Counted from the stretch's first letter, positions 52,074 through 61,422 are shown. The stretch is DNA of 64,000 nucleotides from Verrucomicrobiota bacterium (GCA_004293445.1 RDYP01000013.1:1-64000), one strand, 5' to 3'. Notes: generated by a model not told the origin, from the sequence alone. Numbers and translations are program-made.

Positions 52074-53207
52074 GTGCCTCGGGTAAATCTGCGCATCGAA
52101 CGCCGCGGCCTGCTGCTGCTGGTAGCCTCCGCGTCATTGCTAGCGGGCGGTCTTCTGCGGGTGGACGGAACGATGGCTTCACTCGGAGCCGCAGGTGCCC
52201 TGCTCGCAGGCATTGGAGCACTCGCCGCCCGAGCCAATCTCCAGCAATTGCAAATCGAGCGCTCCGGCCCGCGAACCGCGAACGCCGGGCAAATGATTCG
52301 CCTGCAACTCCGTTTGATCCATGCGCGCCGCGGTCTGGACAGCTTCCAAGTGGATGCCGCAGCGACCGCAGCCGGAGGCGGGGAAGCCAAAACCCACGCG
52401 CCCTGGATCGCCGCATCGACCTCCATCCATGCCGAGTTACGGATGGCCGCCGGAAGCCGTGGTGACCATCCGATGGCCGACCTGCGCTTGGAATCGTCGT
52501 TCCCTCTCGGCCTGTTCCAAGCGAACACCCACAGCCCCTGCTCCGAACGCATGCTGGTATTTCCAAAGCCTCTGGTGCCCATCGAACTGCTCGATCGCGG
52601 CGCTTGGAACACTGAACATCCCCGAAGCTCCATGGCAGCGGGCGATGCCCATGGCGAACCGCGCGGCCTCCGTCCCCACCGCGCTGGCGACCCCGCACGC
52701 AGCATCTGCTGGCCTGCGACCCTGCGCTCCCAAGCGCGCGGCGGCGGCCTCCTGGTCCGTGAACTCGACCCTCCCGGCTTCCAACCGAGCGAAGTGGTCG
52801 TGCTTTTCCATTCCTTCGGAAGCCAGCGCGCGCTGATCCGCCCCGACCGCTTCGAGCGCGCTCTCTCCCTCGCCTGGGGGGCGCTCCGCCATTTCCACGA
52901 CCTCCGCGTGCCCGTCCGTCTGCGGGCCGACTTCGATGCCTGGCAAGCCCGCTCGGCCACCACACGGCGACAACTCGCAGCCTGTGGGGAGCTGCTGACA
53001 AGGGCACGACGCTGCCAAAGCACCGAAGTCCACGAGCTGCAAACCCTGCTTTCATCCCTCGATCAAAGCATCGGCCTGCTCGTGATCTCTGACATGCCCC
53101 CCTCTTCCTGGAAAAACGCGCTGCCACACCGCGGACCACGCGTATGGGTCGACGTCACCCGCTACGAACCACGCTCCACCAGCTCGCGCCACCGCCACCA
53201 TGCGTGA
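52074..53207 (+). CDS. DUF58 domain protein
   Basis: About 377 residues from a GTG at 52074 (VPRVNLRIERRGLLLLVASASLLAGGLL); upstream in the frame is tRNA sequence, so earlier starts are excluded. Two hydrophobic helices at the N-terminus, a beta region (AGQMIRLQLRLIHARRGLDSF), and the DUF58 core with RSICWPATLRSQARGGGLLVRELDPPG (normally R-x-I-x-W). DUF58 proteins work with MoxR-type AAA ATPases and transglutaminases; here the transglutaminase overlaps the stop by 8 bases but no MoxR gene is adjacent. Confidence 0.82.
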   Translation: MPRVNLRIERRGLLLLVASASLLAGGLLRVDGTMASLGAAGALLAGIGALAARANLQQLQIERSGPRTANAGQMIRLQLRLIHARRGLDSFQVDAAATAAGGGEAKTHAPWIAASTSIHAELRMAAGSRGDHPMADLRLESSFPLGLFQANTHSPCSERMLVFPKPLVPIELLDRGAWNTEHPRSSMAAGDAHGEPRGLRPHRAGDPARSICWPATLRSQARGGGLLVRELDPPGFQPSEVVVLFHSFGSQRALIRPDRFERALSLAWGALRHFHDLRVPVRLRADFDAWQARSATTRRQLAACGELLTRARRCQSTEVHELQTLLSSLDQSIGLLVISDMPPSSWKNALPHRGPRVWVDVTRYEPRSTSSRHRHHA

Positions 53208-54900
53208 CTTCGCCCTCATCGCGGCCATCACCGCCGCCTACCTCCTCCTCCGCGGATTCCCCTCATGGATCCCGGAAATCGCGCGCAGCTGGATGGCCGT
53301 CATCGTGATCAGTGTCAGCCTGGGCGGCTGGAGAGGGAGAAAGCGAAAAAACCCTGATATCCCGAGCATCGGTACCCGCCCCGCTTGGCTCGATCGCGCA
53401 ACACTCGTCTGCACCCTGATGACCCTTGCCGGCGGTTTCGCCCTTTTCCTCAGCAGCACGCCTCCACCCCTAGAAAACCTCGCCGCCCGGCTCGAAACCT
53501 TTTGGCGACCCGGTGCCGCGGCCGAACGAGAAAATGCCGCGGCCACCGCCGAGACCGGCAACTGGCTGTGGAACGACCACCAACAACGCCCTCTCCCGCA
53601 AAGAACGAACCTCAAACCCGGCAATCGCCCCGAGGTCTTCCTTCAACCCCAAGACCAGGCCTCCAGCCGAAAACTGCGCGAACGCCGGATCTACGTCACC
53701 GCATTCGCCCTCGGCCGCTACCAAAACCAAGCGTGGAGCACCCTCGATCCGAAAGCCCGGACCCTTCTTGCCACTCCCGACGGATGGCTCCGACTCGACC
53801 CCAAACGCAGCGGCACGAACATCACCTGCGAAGTCTTCCACGCGGCCAACCACCCCGCCGGAAACCCCCTCACCAGCCTCCAAGGCATCGTCGCCACCGA
53901 ATTGCCGGAACTCACCCGCCTCGACCCAGGACTCTGGATCCTCCCCCCCGCGGGAAAGGACGGCTACCAATACCGCACCGTGTCGAAACCCTGCTCACTC
54001 GACGACCTGCCCAGCGACCCAAGCACCCAACCCGACACCCGCGCACCCGCCGAATACCTCGCCCTTCCTCCCGATGCCCAAGGCGAAAAACTCCGCGACC
54101 TCGCTCTCACTGTCGCCGGTGAGGGAGACCCTCTCACCCGCCTGAAACGACTTCGCGACCACTTGCGCACGAACCTCGGCTACTCGCTCCGCACCGATAA
54201 TCCACGCGACCTCGAACCTCTCGAAAATTTCCTCTTCCACGAGAAACGCGGCCATTGCGAATACTTCGCCAGCGCCGCAGCCCTCCTCGCCCGCGCCCTG
54301 GGCATGCCATCACGCATTGCCTACGGCTGGTCCGGCGGCACCTACTACGAAAACAGTAACCTCTTCGTATTCCGCTCCCGCGAAGCCCACGCCTGGACCG
54401 AAGTGCTGCTGGAGGGCCACGGCTGGACCGTGCTCGATGCCACCCCGCCCGGCGCCCTCGATCGCGAATACGCGCGCAACGCCACACCCGGCGAAAAGCC
54501 GCCCGCGCCCGAGGAACTCACCCAGCCCGAAGCCGCAGCACTCACTGAAGCCGGGCACGGTCTCCGCGGCCCACTGTGGCTCTGCACCGGATTTCTCGGC
54601 GGAGCGCTCGGCCTCGGCCTGCTCCGCCGCCGACGACGCTTGGCACGGCAAATCCCCGGCTCCCACAAACAGGTCCACGGCCGCGACAATTACCTCGCCG
54701 CCTTCCGTCGGGCCAGCAATCGCCACGGCCGACCCGTTTCCCCCTCGCTCCCTCTCCGTCGCCACCTCGCTGGACTCGATGACGCCCCGCACTTCGCCCG
54801 CGAACTCCAAGCCTACCATTACTCCGTCCGCTACGAAGGCCGACCGCCCGACCGCCGCATCGAACAGCGCCTCCGCAAGGCCGCCGAACAATGGCGATGA
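53200..54900 (+). CDS. membrane protein with transglutaminase-like domain (TgpA type)
   Basis: 566 residues. Membrane helices at the N-terminus (DFALIAAITAAYLLLRGF, SWMAVIVISVSLGG, ATLVCTLMTLAGGFALFL), fewer than the usual TgpA set. A large periplasmic domain holds the transglutaminase core: GHCEYFASAAALLARALGMPSR (Cys), EAHAWTEVLL (His) and VLDATPP (Asp). A C-terminal helix (PLWLCTGFLGGALGLGLL) and a cytosolic tail end it. Couples with the DUF58 gene. Substrate unknown; related proteins are needed for growth in some Pseudomonas. Confidence 0.88.
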   Translation: MRDFALIAAITAAYLLLRGFPSWIPEIARSWMAVIVISVSLGGWRGRKRKNPDIPSIGTRPAWLDRATLVCTLMTLAGGFALFLSSTPPPLENLAARLETFWRPGAAAERENAAATAETGNWLWNDHQQRPLPQRTNLKPGNRPEVFLQPQDQASSRKLRERRIYVTAFALGRYQNQAWSTLDPKARTLLATPDGWLRLDPKRSGTNITCEVFHAANHPAGNPLTSLQGIVATELPELTRLDPGLWILPPAGKDGYQYRTVSKPCSLDDLPSDPSTQPDTRAPAEYLALPPDAQGEKLRDLALTVAGEGDPLTRLKRLRDHLRTNLGYSLRTDNPRDLEPLENFLFHEKRGHCEYFASAAALLARALGMPSRIAYGWSGGTYYENSNLFVFRSREAHAWTEVLLEGHGWTVLDATPPGALDREYARNATPGEKPPAPEELTQPEAAALTEAGHGLRGPLWLCTGFLGGALGLGLLRRRRRLARQIPGSHKQVHGRDNYLAAFRRASNRHGRPVSPSLPLRRHLAGLDDAPHFARELQAYHYSVRYEGRPPDRRIEQRLRKAAEQWR

Positions 54901-54913
54901 TCCCCTCCCCGTC

Positions 54914-55456
54914 TCAATCGCCCGACTTGACCACGATCTCCGCCGCGGCCAAGCGCTCATAAAGGCACTTCAAGCGCAGCACCGGCCACCACCGATACAG
55001 CAAAAGCTCCAAAGGATGCCACATCGCCACCCAGCCGAGAATCACCAGACCTTCGCGCACGATCCCGTGCCACGTCCCAGACCCCGGCGCAAACAAGGAC
55101 GCCAGCCCACTGCAAACGACCAAAAAACCGAGCCCGATTCCCAAGCTCACCCTCCCCTGCTGCAGCAATTGCCGCAACTCGCGGAGGGTGATCTCAGCCC
55201 GATAGGCAAAATAATGCCGCAGCGACCCCGCCACCAGTGCCTGCGGGTCGGAATATCCCGGCAAAGGATGCGCCAGATGAACGATCAAACGAATCACCGC
55301 GCCCTTCGGACTCTCACGCGCCCAGCTGACAATGAACTCCTCGGCATCGCGATCGAGATCCCGCTCGTGAAAAGGCGATGGATCCATCGAATTGAAGAGC
55401 TGGTGCAGGTCCGAAATCTTCAGCTCGATCGGATGAACGCTGGCGGCTTGCTTCAT
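54914..55456 (-). CDS. two-helix membrane protein of unknown function
   Basis: 180 residues from the Met at 55456 (MKQAASVHPIELKISDLHQLFNSMDPSPFHERDLDRDAEEF). A soluble N-terminal half with DLDRDAEEFIVSWARE is followed by two helices (VSLGIGLGFLVVCSGLASLF and GLVILGWVAMWHPLELLLYRWW). It resembles uncharacterised bacterial proteins with the D-x-x-P-F-x-x-R-x-L-D pattern. It converges with the transglutaminase gene and diverges from the DUF4010 gene. Confidence 0.7.
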   Translation of the reverse strand: MKQAASVHPIELKISDLHQLFNSMDPSPFHERDLDRDAEEFIVSWARESPKGAVIRLIVHLAHPLPGYSDPQALVAGSLRHYFAYRAEITLRELRQLLQQGRVSLGIGLGFLVVCSGLASLFAPGSGTWHGIVREGLVILGWVAMWHPLELLLYRWWPVLRLKCLYERLAAAEIVVKSGD

Positions 55457-55502
55457 CACATCGGGTAGCTTAACCTCGAAACTTGGACTCGCGCCAGTTT
55501 CT

Positions 55503-56765
55503 ATGACCGATGCCCTCGCCTTTTCCGCCACGCCAGAGCTGCTGAAATCGCTCGGCACCTCGCTCGGGCTCGGACTGCTTGTCGGCTTGCAGCGGGAATG
55601 GACCCGCGACCGCGTTGCCGGCATCCGAACCTTCGCACTGGTTGCCCTCTTCGGCAGCTTGTCCGGCCTGCTCGCGCTGCATTTCGGCGGCTGGATCATC
55701 GCCGCTTCGCTCTTGGCCTGCGCTAGCATCGCCATCCTCGGCAATCTCGCCGCCATGCGCGGCTCGCGGCCCGACGCGGGGCTAACCACCGAGATCGCAC
55801 TGCTCCTCATGTTCGTCGTCGGAGCAGTGGCCGTGCTAGGCCATCGCTTGGAAGCGGTCGTCTGCGCCGGGACCATCATGGTTCTGCTGCAAAGCAAGAA
55901 ACCCCTCCACGGCATGGTCCGCCGCATCGGCGAAAGCGACCTCCGCGAGATCGCCCGCCTCGTCCTCGCCGGCCTCGTGATCCTGCCACTCTTGCCAAAC
56001 CGCGAACTCGGCTACCTCGGAGTGCTCAATCCCTTCAAGGCGTGGCTGATGGTCGTACTCATCATCGGCATCAGCCTCGCCGCATACCTCGCCGGCAAAT
56101 TTTTCGGCGGACTCCGCGGCAACCTCCTCGCCGGAGTGATCGGCGGTCTGATCTCCAGCACCGCGACCACTGCAAGCATCGCGCGTCGCAGTCAGACCGC
56201 TGGGAGCATCGGCCCCTCACTCGCCGCCATCGTCCTCACCGCCTCCGCGATCGTCTTCGTCCGAGTCGCGCTCGAAGTCGCCCTCGTCGCGCCCGACCAC
56301 TGGCGCGAGCTACTTCCCCCGATCGGCGCCATGATGGCGTGGACCGCTGTGGTCGCCGCCATCGCGCAAAGACATGCCGCCAAGCATGGTCGCCACAGCG
56401 AAAGCGAAGCGACGCCCTCGGAACTCAAAAGCGCGGTGGTCTTCGGGCTGCTCTACATCGCCGTCCTCCATGCCGTCGCCATTGCCAAACAGCATTTCGG
56501 CGATGCCGGCCTCTTTGCCATCGCCGCGATTTCCGGCCTGACCGATATGGATGCGATTTCTCTCAGCACCGCCGCCTTGGTTCAGGACGGCCACGTCGCC
56601 CCAGCCACCGCTTGGCGGGTGATCCTGCTTGGCGGCCTCGCCAATCTCCTCTTCAAGGCCGGCCTGATCGCAATCATCGGCACTCGTCCACTGATCCGAC
56701 CGGCACTTCTTGGAATCCTCGCCACCATCCTCGGCGGCTCCGCCATCTGGATCTTCTGGCCTTAG
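55503..56765 (+). CDS. MgtC/SapB and DUF4010 family membrane protein
   Basis: 420 residues with about 12 membrane helices. The first 140 match MgtC/SapB (LGTSLGLGLLVGLQREW ... AGIRTFALVALFGSLSG); the rest is DUF4010 (FFGGLRGNLLAGVIGGLISSTATTASIARRS, AISGLTDMDAISLSTAALVQDG). MgtC-like proteins affect magnesium and membrane energetics; the long DUF4010 form is of unknown transport function. It diverges from the gene at 55456 with 46 bases between starts. Confidence 0.9.
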   Translation: MTDALAFSATPELLKSLGTSLGLGLLVGLQREWTRDRVAGIRTFALVALFGSLSGLLALHFGGWIIAASLLACASIAILGNLAAMRGSRPDAGLTTEIALLLMFVVGAVAVLGHRLEAVVCAGTIMVLLQSKKPLHGMVRRIGESDLREIARLVLAGLVILPLLPNRELGYLGVLNPFKAWLMVVLIIGISLAAYLAGKFFGGLRGNLLAGVIGGLISSTATTASIARRSQTAGSIGPSLAAIVLTASAIVFVRVALEVALVAPDHWRELLPPIGAMMAWTAVVAAIAQRHAAKHGRHSESEATPSELKSAVVFGLLYIAVLHAVAIAKQHFGDAGLFAIAAISGLTDMDAISLSTAALVQDGHVAPATAWRVILLGGLANLLFKAGLIAIIGTRPLIRPALLGILATILGGSAIWIFWP

Positions 56766-57092
56766 ACTCGGCTAGCGATGGGCACCCAGACGCCCAAGAA
56801 TCGAAAGCATGATCACGAGAGATCCATGACAATTCTCCAATGAGCTGGGATGCGCACGCCCTCCTGTAGCGAATGTTATGATGCCCGGCCTCATCAGCCG
56901 TCGTTCACGATTCACCATCGACTTTTCTTGAGTGCCTACGGGACCTTCTCACCGCGAGAGGTGGGGCGGGGAGATAAAACCATCACCAGCCCACCCTGCA
57001 GAAAGTCAGAAATCGGTGATCGGGATGCCCGACTTTGCAGGACTACGACAGAGGCGTCGTAGTCCTCAAGCCAACTTGTTGACCGCTCGGCA
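56766..57092. other. non-coding gap between the DUF4010 gene and recA
   Basis: 327 bases with no convincing coding frame. The only structure I see is an 11-bp inverted repeat at 57039-57066 near the recA 3' end, listed separately. No promoter or RNA gene is recognised. Confidence 0.5.
57039..57066. repeat. 11-bp inverted repeat near the recA 3' end
   Basis: 57039-57049 (aggactacgac) and 57056-57066 (gtcgtagtcct) are exact reverse complements with an agaggc loop. It lies 26 bases past the recA stop on the minus strand. No T run, so it is either a rho-assisted terminator or an interspersed palindrome like that at 7836. Confidence 0.6.
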
Positions 57093-58130
57093 TCACTTCT
57101 TCTTCTTCGCCTCATCGAGCTTCTCGCGGACTTTGTCAGAGAGCTCATTGTAAAGAGCCTCATCCGTGCGGAGGGCTTCCTTCGCGGCATCCCGGCCTTG
57201 GGCAAGCTGGGTCCCATTGTAGGCGAACCAAGATCCACGCTTTTGAATCAGATCCATTTCTAGAGCAAGATCGAGCAAGGAACCCACCGAGGAGATGCCC
57301 TCGTTGTACATGATGTCGAACTCGCACTCGGTGAACGGCGGAGCCACCTTGTTCTTCACAACCTTGATCTTCGTGCGGCTACCTTGGACGGTACCGTCAG
57401 TCGCTTTGATTTGACCGATCCGACGAATGTCGACGCGGACCGATGCGAAGAATTTGAGCGCCCGTCCACCCGGAGTGGTCTCGGGATTGCCAAACATCAC
57501 ACCGATCTTTTCGCGGATCTGGTTGGTGAAGATGCAGACCGTGCGAGCCTTGGAAATGAAACTGGTCAACTTCCGCATCGCCGCACTCATCAGGCGCGCC
57601 TGGGCACCCACGGTGGAATCGCCGATCTCGCCATCCAACTCCTGCTTGGTGACCAATGCGGCCACGGAGTCGAGCACGACGACGTCGATCGCATTCGAAC
57701 GCACCAGCGCCTCGCAAATTTGCAGCGCCTCTTCACCCGAGGACGGCTGGGAAACGAGAAGATCGTCGAGATTGACGCCCAGCATCTTGGCATACTGTGG
57801 GTCCAGGGCGTGCTCCACGTCGATGAACGCCGCCAGCCCGCCCTTTTTCTGAGCCTGGGCGATGGCGGTGAGGGTCAGAGTCGTCTTACCCGAAGATTCC
57901 GGGCCGAACACTTCGATGATCCGACCGCGAGGGAAACCGCCGACCCCAAGGGCGCGGTCGATCAGCAGGTTACCGGTAGGGATCACATCGACATCAACCC
58001 GATTGCCGTCGCCCATGCGCATGATGGCGGCCTCACCAAATTCCTTCTGAATGCTGGAAATCGCCAGATCCAGATTGCGTTTGCGGGCATCGGCGAGCTT
58101 GTCGGAAGGATCTTCGGTGGTTTTGGCCAT
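57093..58130 (-). CDS. recA: recombinase RecA
   Basis: 345 residues. Walker [13 protein letters not shown] (about 68-79), Walker [14 protein letters not shown] loops [21 protein letters not shown] and [26 protein letters not shown], and a basic C-terminus (EAKKKK). It forms the filament for homologous recombination and SOS induction. An exact Verrucomicrobia-type LexA site lies 61 bases upstream with a TTGACG -35-like element between. No recX is adjacent. Confidence 0.98.
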   Translation of the reverse strand: MAKTTEDPSDKLADARKRNLDLAISSIQKEFGEAAIMRMGDGNRVDVDVIPTGNLLIDRALGVGGFPRGRIIEVFGPESSGKTTLTLTAIAQAQKKGGLAAFIDVEHALDPQYAKMLGVNLDDLLVSQPSSGEEALQICEALVRSNAIDVVVLDSVAALVTKQELDGEIGDSTVGAQARLMSAAMRKLTSFISKARTVCIFTNQIREKIGVMFGNPETTPGGRALKFFASVRVDIRRIGQIKATDGTVQGSRTKIKVVKNKVAPPFTECEFDIMYNEGISSVGSLLDLALEMDLIQKRGSWFAYNGTQLAQGRDAAKEALRTDEALYNELSDKVREKLDEAKKKK

Positions 58131-58190
58131 AGTGTTCGTCTGAGTTCGCCGCAGCCTGTCGCAAGCGGGAGCGCCACGTCAACCAAAAGA

Positions 58191-58204
58191 TGTTCACTCG
58201 AACA
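58191..58204 (-). promoter_or_regulatory. LexA box (SOS operator) of recA
   Basis: TGTTCACTCGAACA is an exact fit to TGTTC-N4-GAACA, the LexA-binding motif established for Verrucomicrobia. On the minus strand it sits 8 bases before a -35-like TTGACG (58182-58177), 61 bases upstream of the recA start codon, where LexA would block the promoter. Confidence 0.88.
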
Positions 58205-58275
58205 AAAAAGAACTGAGGGGCCCGATCTCCTTCCGCGGTTCATCCCCCGGAAGCATCGGCCATTCCGCATGGAAC

Positions 58276-59190
58276 TCAGCGCCCCTCCGGCTCACCCGAG
58301 TCCCGGCGCTCCGCGTCGTGGATGATCTCCACCGCATGCTCCACTTCCGCAATCGGATCTGGCACGCGCGCCTTCTTGAAGAAGGCCCGGAACGGGAAAA
58401 GTAGGATCGAAAACAGCCCGCCGAGCAGGAAGTCGTAAGCCCGCACCGGCAGCATGAGCACCGCATTTACCGGCCTCATCGCTGCGCGCACCGCGGCAAC
58501 GCGGGAGTACCAAATCGTGAACGCGATGATTGCCACGATCCCGATGAATTTCTCCGTGGTGTGAATGTCCACGTGAAAGCTGAGCTCGGTCACCAACAGA
58601 AGCCCCACAAACCCGATCAACAGGAAAGCGGTATGCTCCAGCACCGGGAATTTCTCGATCAGCTTGATGCAGTGGCCCGCCACGAAACGGAGCGCCAGAA
58701 TCCCGATGAAGACACCGGTGCAGACCACCCACATTTTATCGCTCAGCGCTACCGCCGCGACCACATTGTCGACGCCAAGGCTGAGGTCCATCAGCTCGAT
58801 CGAAGCCACGGTGGCCCAGAATCCCCTTCCAGCGGATTGCGCAATCACCTCGCCCGCCTCATCCAGCTCGGGCTCGCCCGCCTTGTGACGGGACGCGAAA
58901 TGATGGGCCATGAGGTGGATGAGATAGGCCGCACCCAGCATCTTCAGCCAAGGATTGGCGATGATGTAAGTCGCCAGCAAGAGGGCCAGGCCGCGGAACA
59001 CGTAGGCACCGATGATCCCGACTTTGAGCGCCCAGTATTTCTGTTTCCCCGGCAGATGCGAGGCCATCGCGGCGATCGCCAGCGCGTTGTCCACCGAGAG
59101 CAGGCCCTCGATGATGATGAGCGAAACGATGACCGGTAGCGCCTCGACGAAGGCGGACCAAAGTTCGGGAGCGGAAAGTTCTGCAAGCAT
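58276..59190 (-). CDS. TerC family integral membrane protein
   Basis: 304 residues from the ATG at 59190 (MLAELSAPELWSAF). About seven to nine helices. The signature acidic motifs are EGLLSVDNALAIAAMA and ELMDLSLGVDNVVAAVALS, with paired Asp in membrane helices. TerC/Alx/MeeF-type proteins export Mn(II) or other metals and can supply exoenzymes with Mn; the tellurium link is historical. A cytosolic charged tail (FKKARVPDPIAEVEHAVEII) ends it. Confidence 0.92.
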   Translation of the reverse strand: MLAELSAPELWSAFVEALPVIVSLIIIEGLLSVDNALAIAAMASHLPGKQKYWALKVGIIGAYVFRGLALLLATYIIANPWLKMLGAAYLIHLMAHHFASRHKAGEPELDEAGEVIAQSAGRGFWATVASIELMDLSLGVDNVVAAVALSDKMWVVCTGVFIGILALRFVAGHCIKLIEKFPVLEHTAFLLIGFVGLLLVTELSFHVDIHTTEKFIGIVAIIAFTIWYSRVAAVRAAMRPVNAVLMLPVRAYDFLLGGLFSILLFPFRAFFKKARVPDPIAEVEHAVEIIHDAERRDSGEPEGR

Positions 59191-59334
59191 GAGTGGGCCG
59201 CAGGATCTCTTTTTATCGTAATCTGGCAAGATCCGGAAATCGACCCGACCGACTGCAATCTCATCACACCCCACAGGGCGGATCTTCACCTGTGCTCAAG
59301 CACTCTTGCCCGGTCGCACCCCGACTTCGGGATC

Positions 59335-59799
59335 TCAGGCTGGCAGGGCGCGGATCTTGCGCAGCGCGAAAAGTAAGGGAGGCAAGCTGCACAGGCCAAA
59401 CGAACAATCGATCATCCGCCACCAGAAAGGAATCCCCCGCAGCGGCCCGCAGATCAAGGCCAGAGGAATCACAAGCAGCGAGACCAACACGCCGACTTTC
59501 AGGACCCCGTCGTAGCGGCGCGGGTCCTGCCACGGGAGCACGAAAAACAACGCGATCATCAAATGAGCAAAGGCCAGCCAATCGGTTCCATAAGCGACGA
59601 AAGGATACAGCCGATACGTGGCATCGAGTCCGTCGCGGACCTTGTGGATCCAATACATGAAGCCGCCATCGCCTCCATCACCGAGCAGTGCCACCAGCAG
59701 ATTCAGTTCATGGAGTAAGGGAAACGCCGTCACACCACTGACCACCAAGCCAAAGATCACGAAACCAACAGCGATGCGGATTTGCTTCAATTCGCTCAT
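59335..59799 (-). CDS. conserved membrane protein, four helices
   Basis: 154 residues from the ATG at 59799 (MSELKQIRIAVGFVIFGLVVSGVTAF). Four hydrophobic helices and a loop with YWIHKVRDGLDATYRLYPFVAYGTDWLAFAHLM; the last helix is followed by a basic end (LRKIRALPA). The pattern with W-x-x-x-V-x-x-G and a YGTDWLAFAH stretch recurs in uncharacterised membrane proteins of this phylum and Bacteroidetes, by impression only. Function unknown. Confidence 0.65.
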   Translation of the reverse strand: MSELKQIRIAVGFVIFGLVVSGVTAFPLLHELNLLVALLGDGGDGGFMYWIHKVRDGLDATYRLYPFVAYGTDWLAFAHLMIALFFVLPWQDPRRYDGVLKVGVLVSLLVIPLALICGPLRGIPFWWRMIDCSFGLCSLPPLLFALRKIRALPA

Positions 59800-59984
59800 G
59801 CCCCGATTTTGCAAATCTCGGCGGAGAGCATCAACGCCATCTCGATGAAAATACCATGAAGCCTTGGCTCGCGGAGCAAAGTGCCATCGCGCTCCGAGCA
59901 AAGGAGTCCCCGGGAGCGCGGCTTCCCGCGTTCCGAGGCTTGATCTTGAGACGAAACTTGAAGATTCATGGTCACTCGCTTTCG

Positions 59985-60671
59985 ATGATGAACCTCTTCC
60001 GTCCTACCTTACTCGCTGTGATGGCACTCGCGGCCGCCGCGCTTTCCTCCTGCGACACCGGCTCGCTTTCGGGATCCAGCCTGGCGGCCTACAACGCCTA
60101 CGACCGACCGGCAAAATTGCCGAAAAACCCATCCAAGGTCCGGGTCAAGGTCTCGATCCAAAACCAAATGGCCTACGTCATGGAAGGCAACGAGGCCCTG
60201 TTGGTGATGCCGGTCGGCGTGGGCAAGTCCGGTTCGCCAACGCCCGTCGGCAATTTCCGCATCTTTAACAAGAAGCATCAGCAGCGAGCCAATACCCACG
60301 GCTTCGCCCACAAGGGCGACGATATCCGTCAAACCTATCTCGCGAAAAAACCGGCCGGCTATGCGTTCAAAGGCACGCCGATGCCTTACTGGTGCGAATT
60401 CAAGCCAGCCTACGGCTTTCACAGCGGCTGGATGAAACCCTACCCCTGCACCCACGGCTGCCTGCGGATGCACCACAACGTTTCGCCGAAATTCTTCAAG
60501 CTGGTGAGCAACGGCACACCGGTGAGCATCGCGCGGACCCAGCCCGAGGACTCGACGCTGGGCAAGGACATCCCCCGCCCGCCGGACTCGACGCCCCTGC
60601 CGGACTATCATCCGTCTTTCTACCTCGGCGACGGCGCGTTCAAGCAGCACAAGGCACCGAGCTTCGAGTAA
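59985..60671 (+). CDS. L,D-transpeptidase (YkuD) lipoprotein
   Basis: About 228 residues from the first of two adjacent Met codons (59985 or 59988). Signal peptide with lipobox (AAAALSSC). The YkuD domain has VRVKVSIQNQMAYVMEGN at the start and the catalytic His-Cys in CTHGCLRMHH. Makes 3-3 (mDAP-mDAP) crosslinks in peptidoglycan or attaches proteins to it. C-terminal extension (about 40 residues, Pro-rich) is unusual. DapL in the same window supplies the mDAP. Confidence 0.88.
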   Translation: MMNLFRPTLLAVMALAAAALSSCDTGSLSGSSLAAYNAYDRPAKLPKNPSKVRVKVSIQNQMAYVMEGNEALLVMPVGVGKSGSPTPVGNFRIFNKKHQQRANTHGFAHKGDDIRQTYLAKKPAGYAFKGTPMPYWCEFKPAYGFHSGWMKPYPCTHGCLRMHHNVSPKFFKLVSNGTPVSIARTQPEDSTLGKDIPRPPDSTPLPDYHPSFYLGDGAFKQHKAPSFE

Positions 60672-60707
60672 AAGCGCACCACAAGCGCCGCGTATCGGGC
60701 AGCTCTC

Positions 60708-61019
60708 TCAACGAGTCGCTGCTGCGATGAAAACGCTCAAAGCCTTTTCTTCCGCCGGGTCGATGCCGGCATTCCACGACATTCCAGGCAGGACGAGGTG
60801 CCAGTCCTCCCGGCTTAGGTCGGCTGGCAGTACCGCCTCGTGGCAGCGTTGGCAATGGACGAGGTAAAGCGTGTGGCCGCGGTGGAGTTCGTCCGTGGTG
60901 GCTCCGTTGCGCAGCGCCCTCGACTCCATCGCCGCATCGGGCCGGGGGAGCATCTTCGGCGCGCAAGCGGCGAGGACCAGACAAGCTGGCAGGCAGAATC
61001 GGAGGGGCGGAGTTTTCAT
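60708..61019 (-). CDS. monohaem cytochrome c-like lipoprotein
   Basis: 103 residues from the Met at 61019. Lipobox in CLPACLVLAAC, then a short cytochrome region: ELHRGHTLYLVHCQRCHEAVLPADL (haem site CQRCH) and a Met candidate for the sixth ligand (LPGMSW). It aligns clearly with the gene at 61063: both read G-H-x-x-Y-x-x-x-C-x-x-C-H-x-x-x-L-P. The pair is a head-to-tail duplication, 43 bases apart. Small for a cytochrome c; redox partner unknown. Confidence 0.75.
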   Translation of the reverse strand: MKTPPLRFCLPACLVLAACAPKMLPRPDAAMESRALRNGATTDELHRGHTLYLVHCQRCHEAVLPADLSREDWHLVLPGMSWNAGIDPAEEKALSVFIAAATR

Positions 61020-61062
61020 AAGGGCTACCATGTTGGAGCCGCAGTGCCGCCACGGCAATCCA

Positions 61063-61422
61063 TCACTCGCCTTTCACCGCGAGAACGTAGGCGAGGACCG
61101 CCTTCTCATCCTCCGCCGCGAGGCCGGCGTGGCGGATCATCTTGGGCATCGCGTCCTCCCATTCGTCGACGTCAACCTGCTCGGGCAGCATGTAATTATG
61201 GCATTCGCCGCACTTGAGCATGTAAGTCACGTGACCGTGCTGGAGTTTTTCGAGCGAAGTGCCGCTGCTTTTCGCCATAGCAGACGTCGGGTTCGGAACC
61301 TCGGAAATTCCGCCCTCCACAGGCTCGGTACCGGTTTCGATGTTCCCATCTGCCGGAATCCCGGTGTCGGCACAACCGGCGAGCACTGCCGCGAGCCCGC
61401 AGGCCATCATCATTCGTCGCAT
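61063..61422 (-). CDS. monohaem cytochrome c-like lipoprotein, paralogue of the next gene
   Basis: 119 residues from the ATG at 61422. Lipobox AAVLAGC, a linker, then KLQHGHVTYMLKCGECHNYMLPEQVDVDEW (haem site CGECH) and MPKMIRHAGL with Met ligands. The longer frame to 61866 is antisense to argJ. Same order and spacing as the gene at 60708, so a tandem duplicate. Located in the periplasm, likely carrying one haem each. Confidence 0.78.
   Translation of the reverse strand: MRRMMMACGLAAVLAGCADTGIPADGNIETGTEPVEGGISEVPNPTSAMAKSSGTSLEKLQHGHVTYMLKCGECHNYMLPEQVDVDEWEDAMPKMIRHAGLAAEDEKAVLAYVLAVKGE

Noticed and set aside
54914-55927. Full 337-codon form of the minus-strand gene
   Set aside because: The first 157 codons are antisense to the start of the MgtC/DUF4010 gene and read as low-complexity; a start at 55456 is more sensible.
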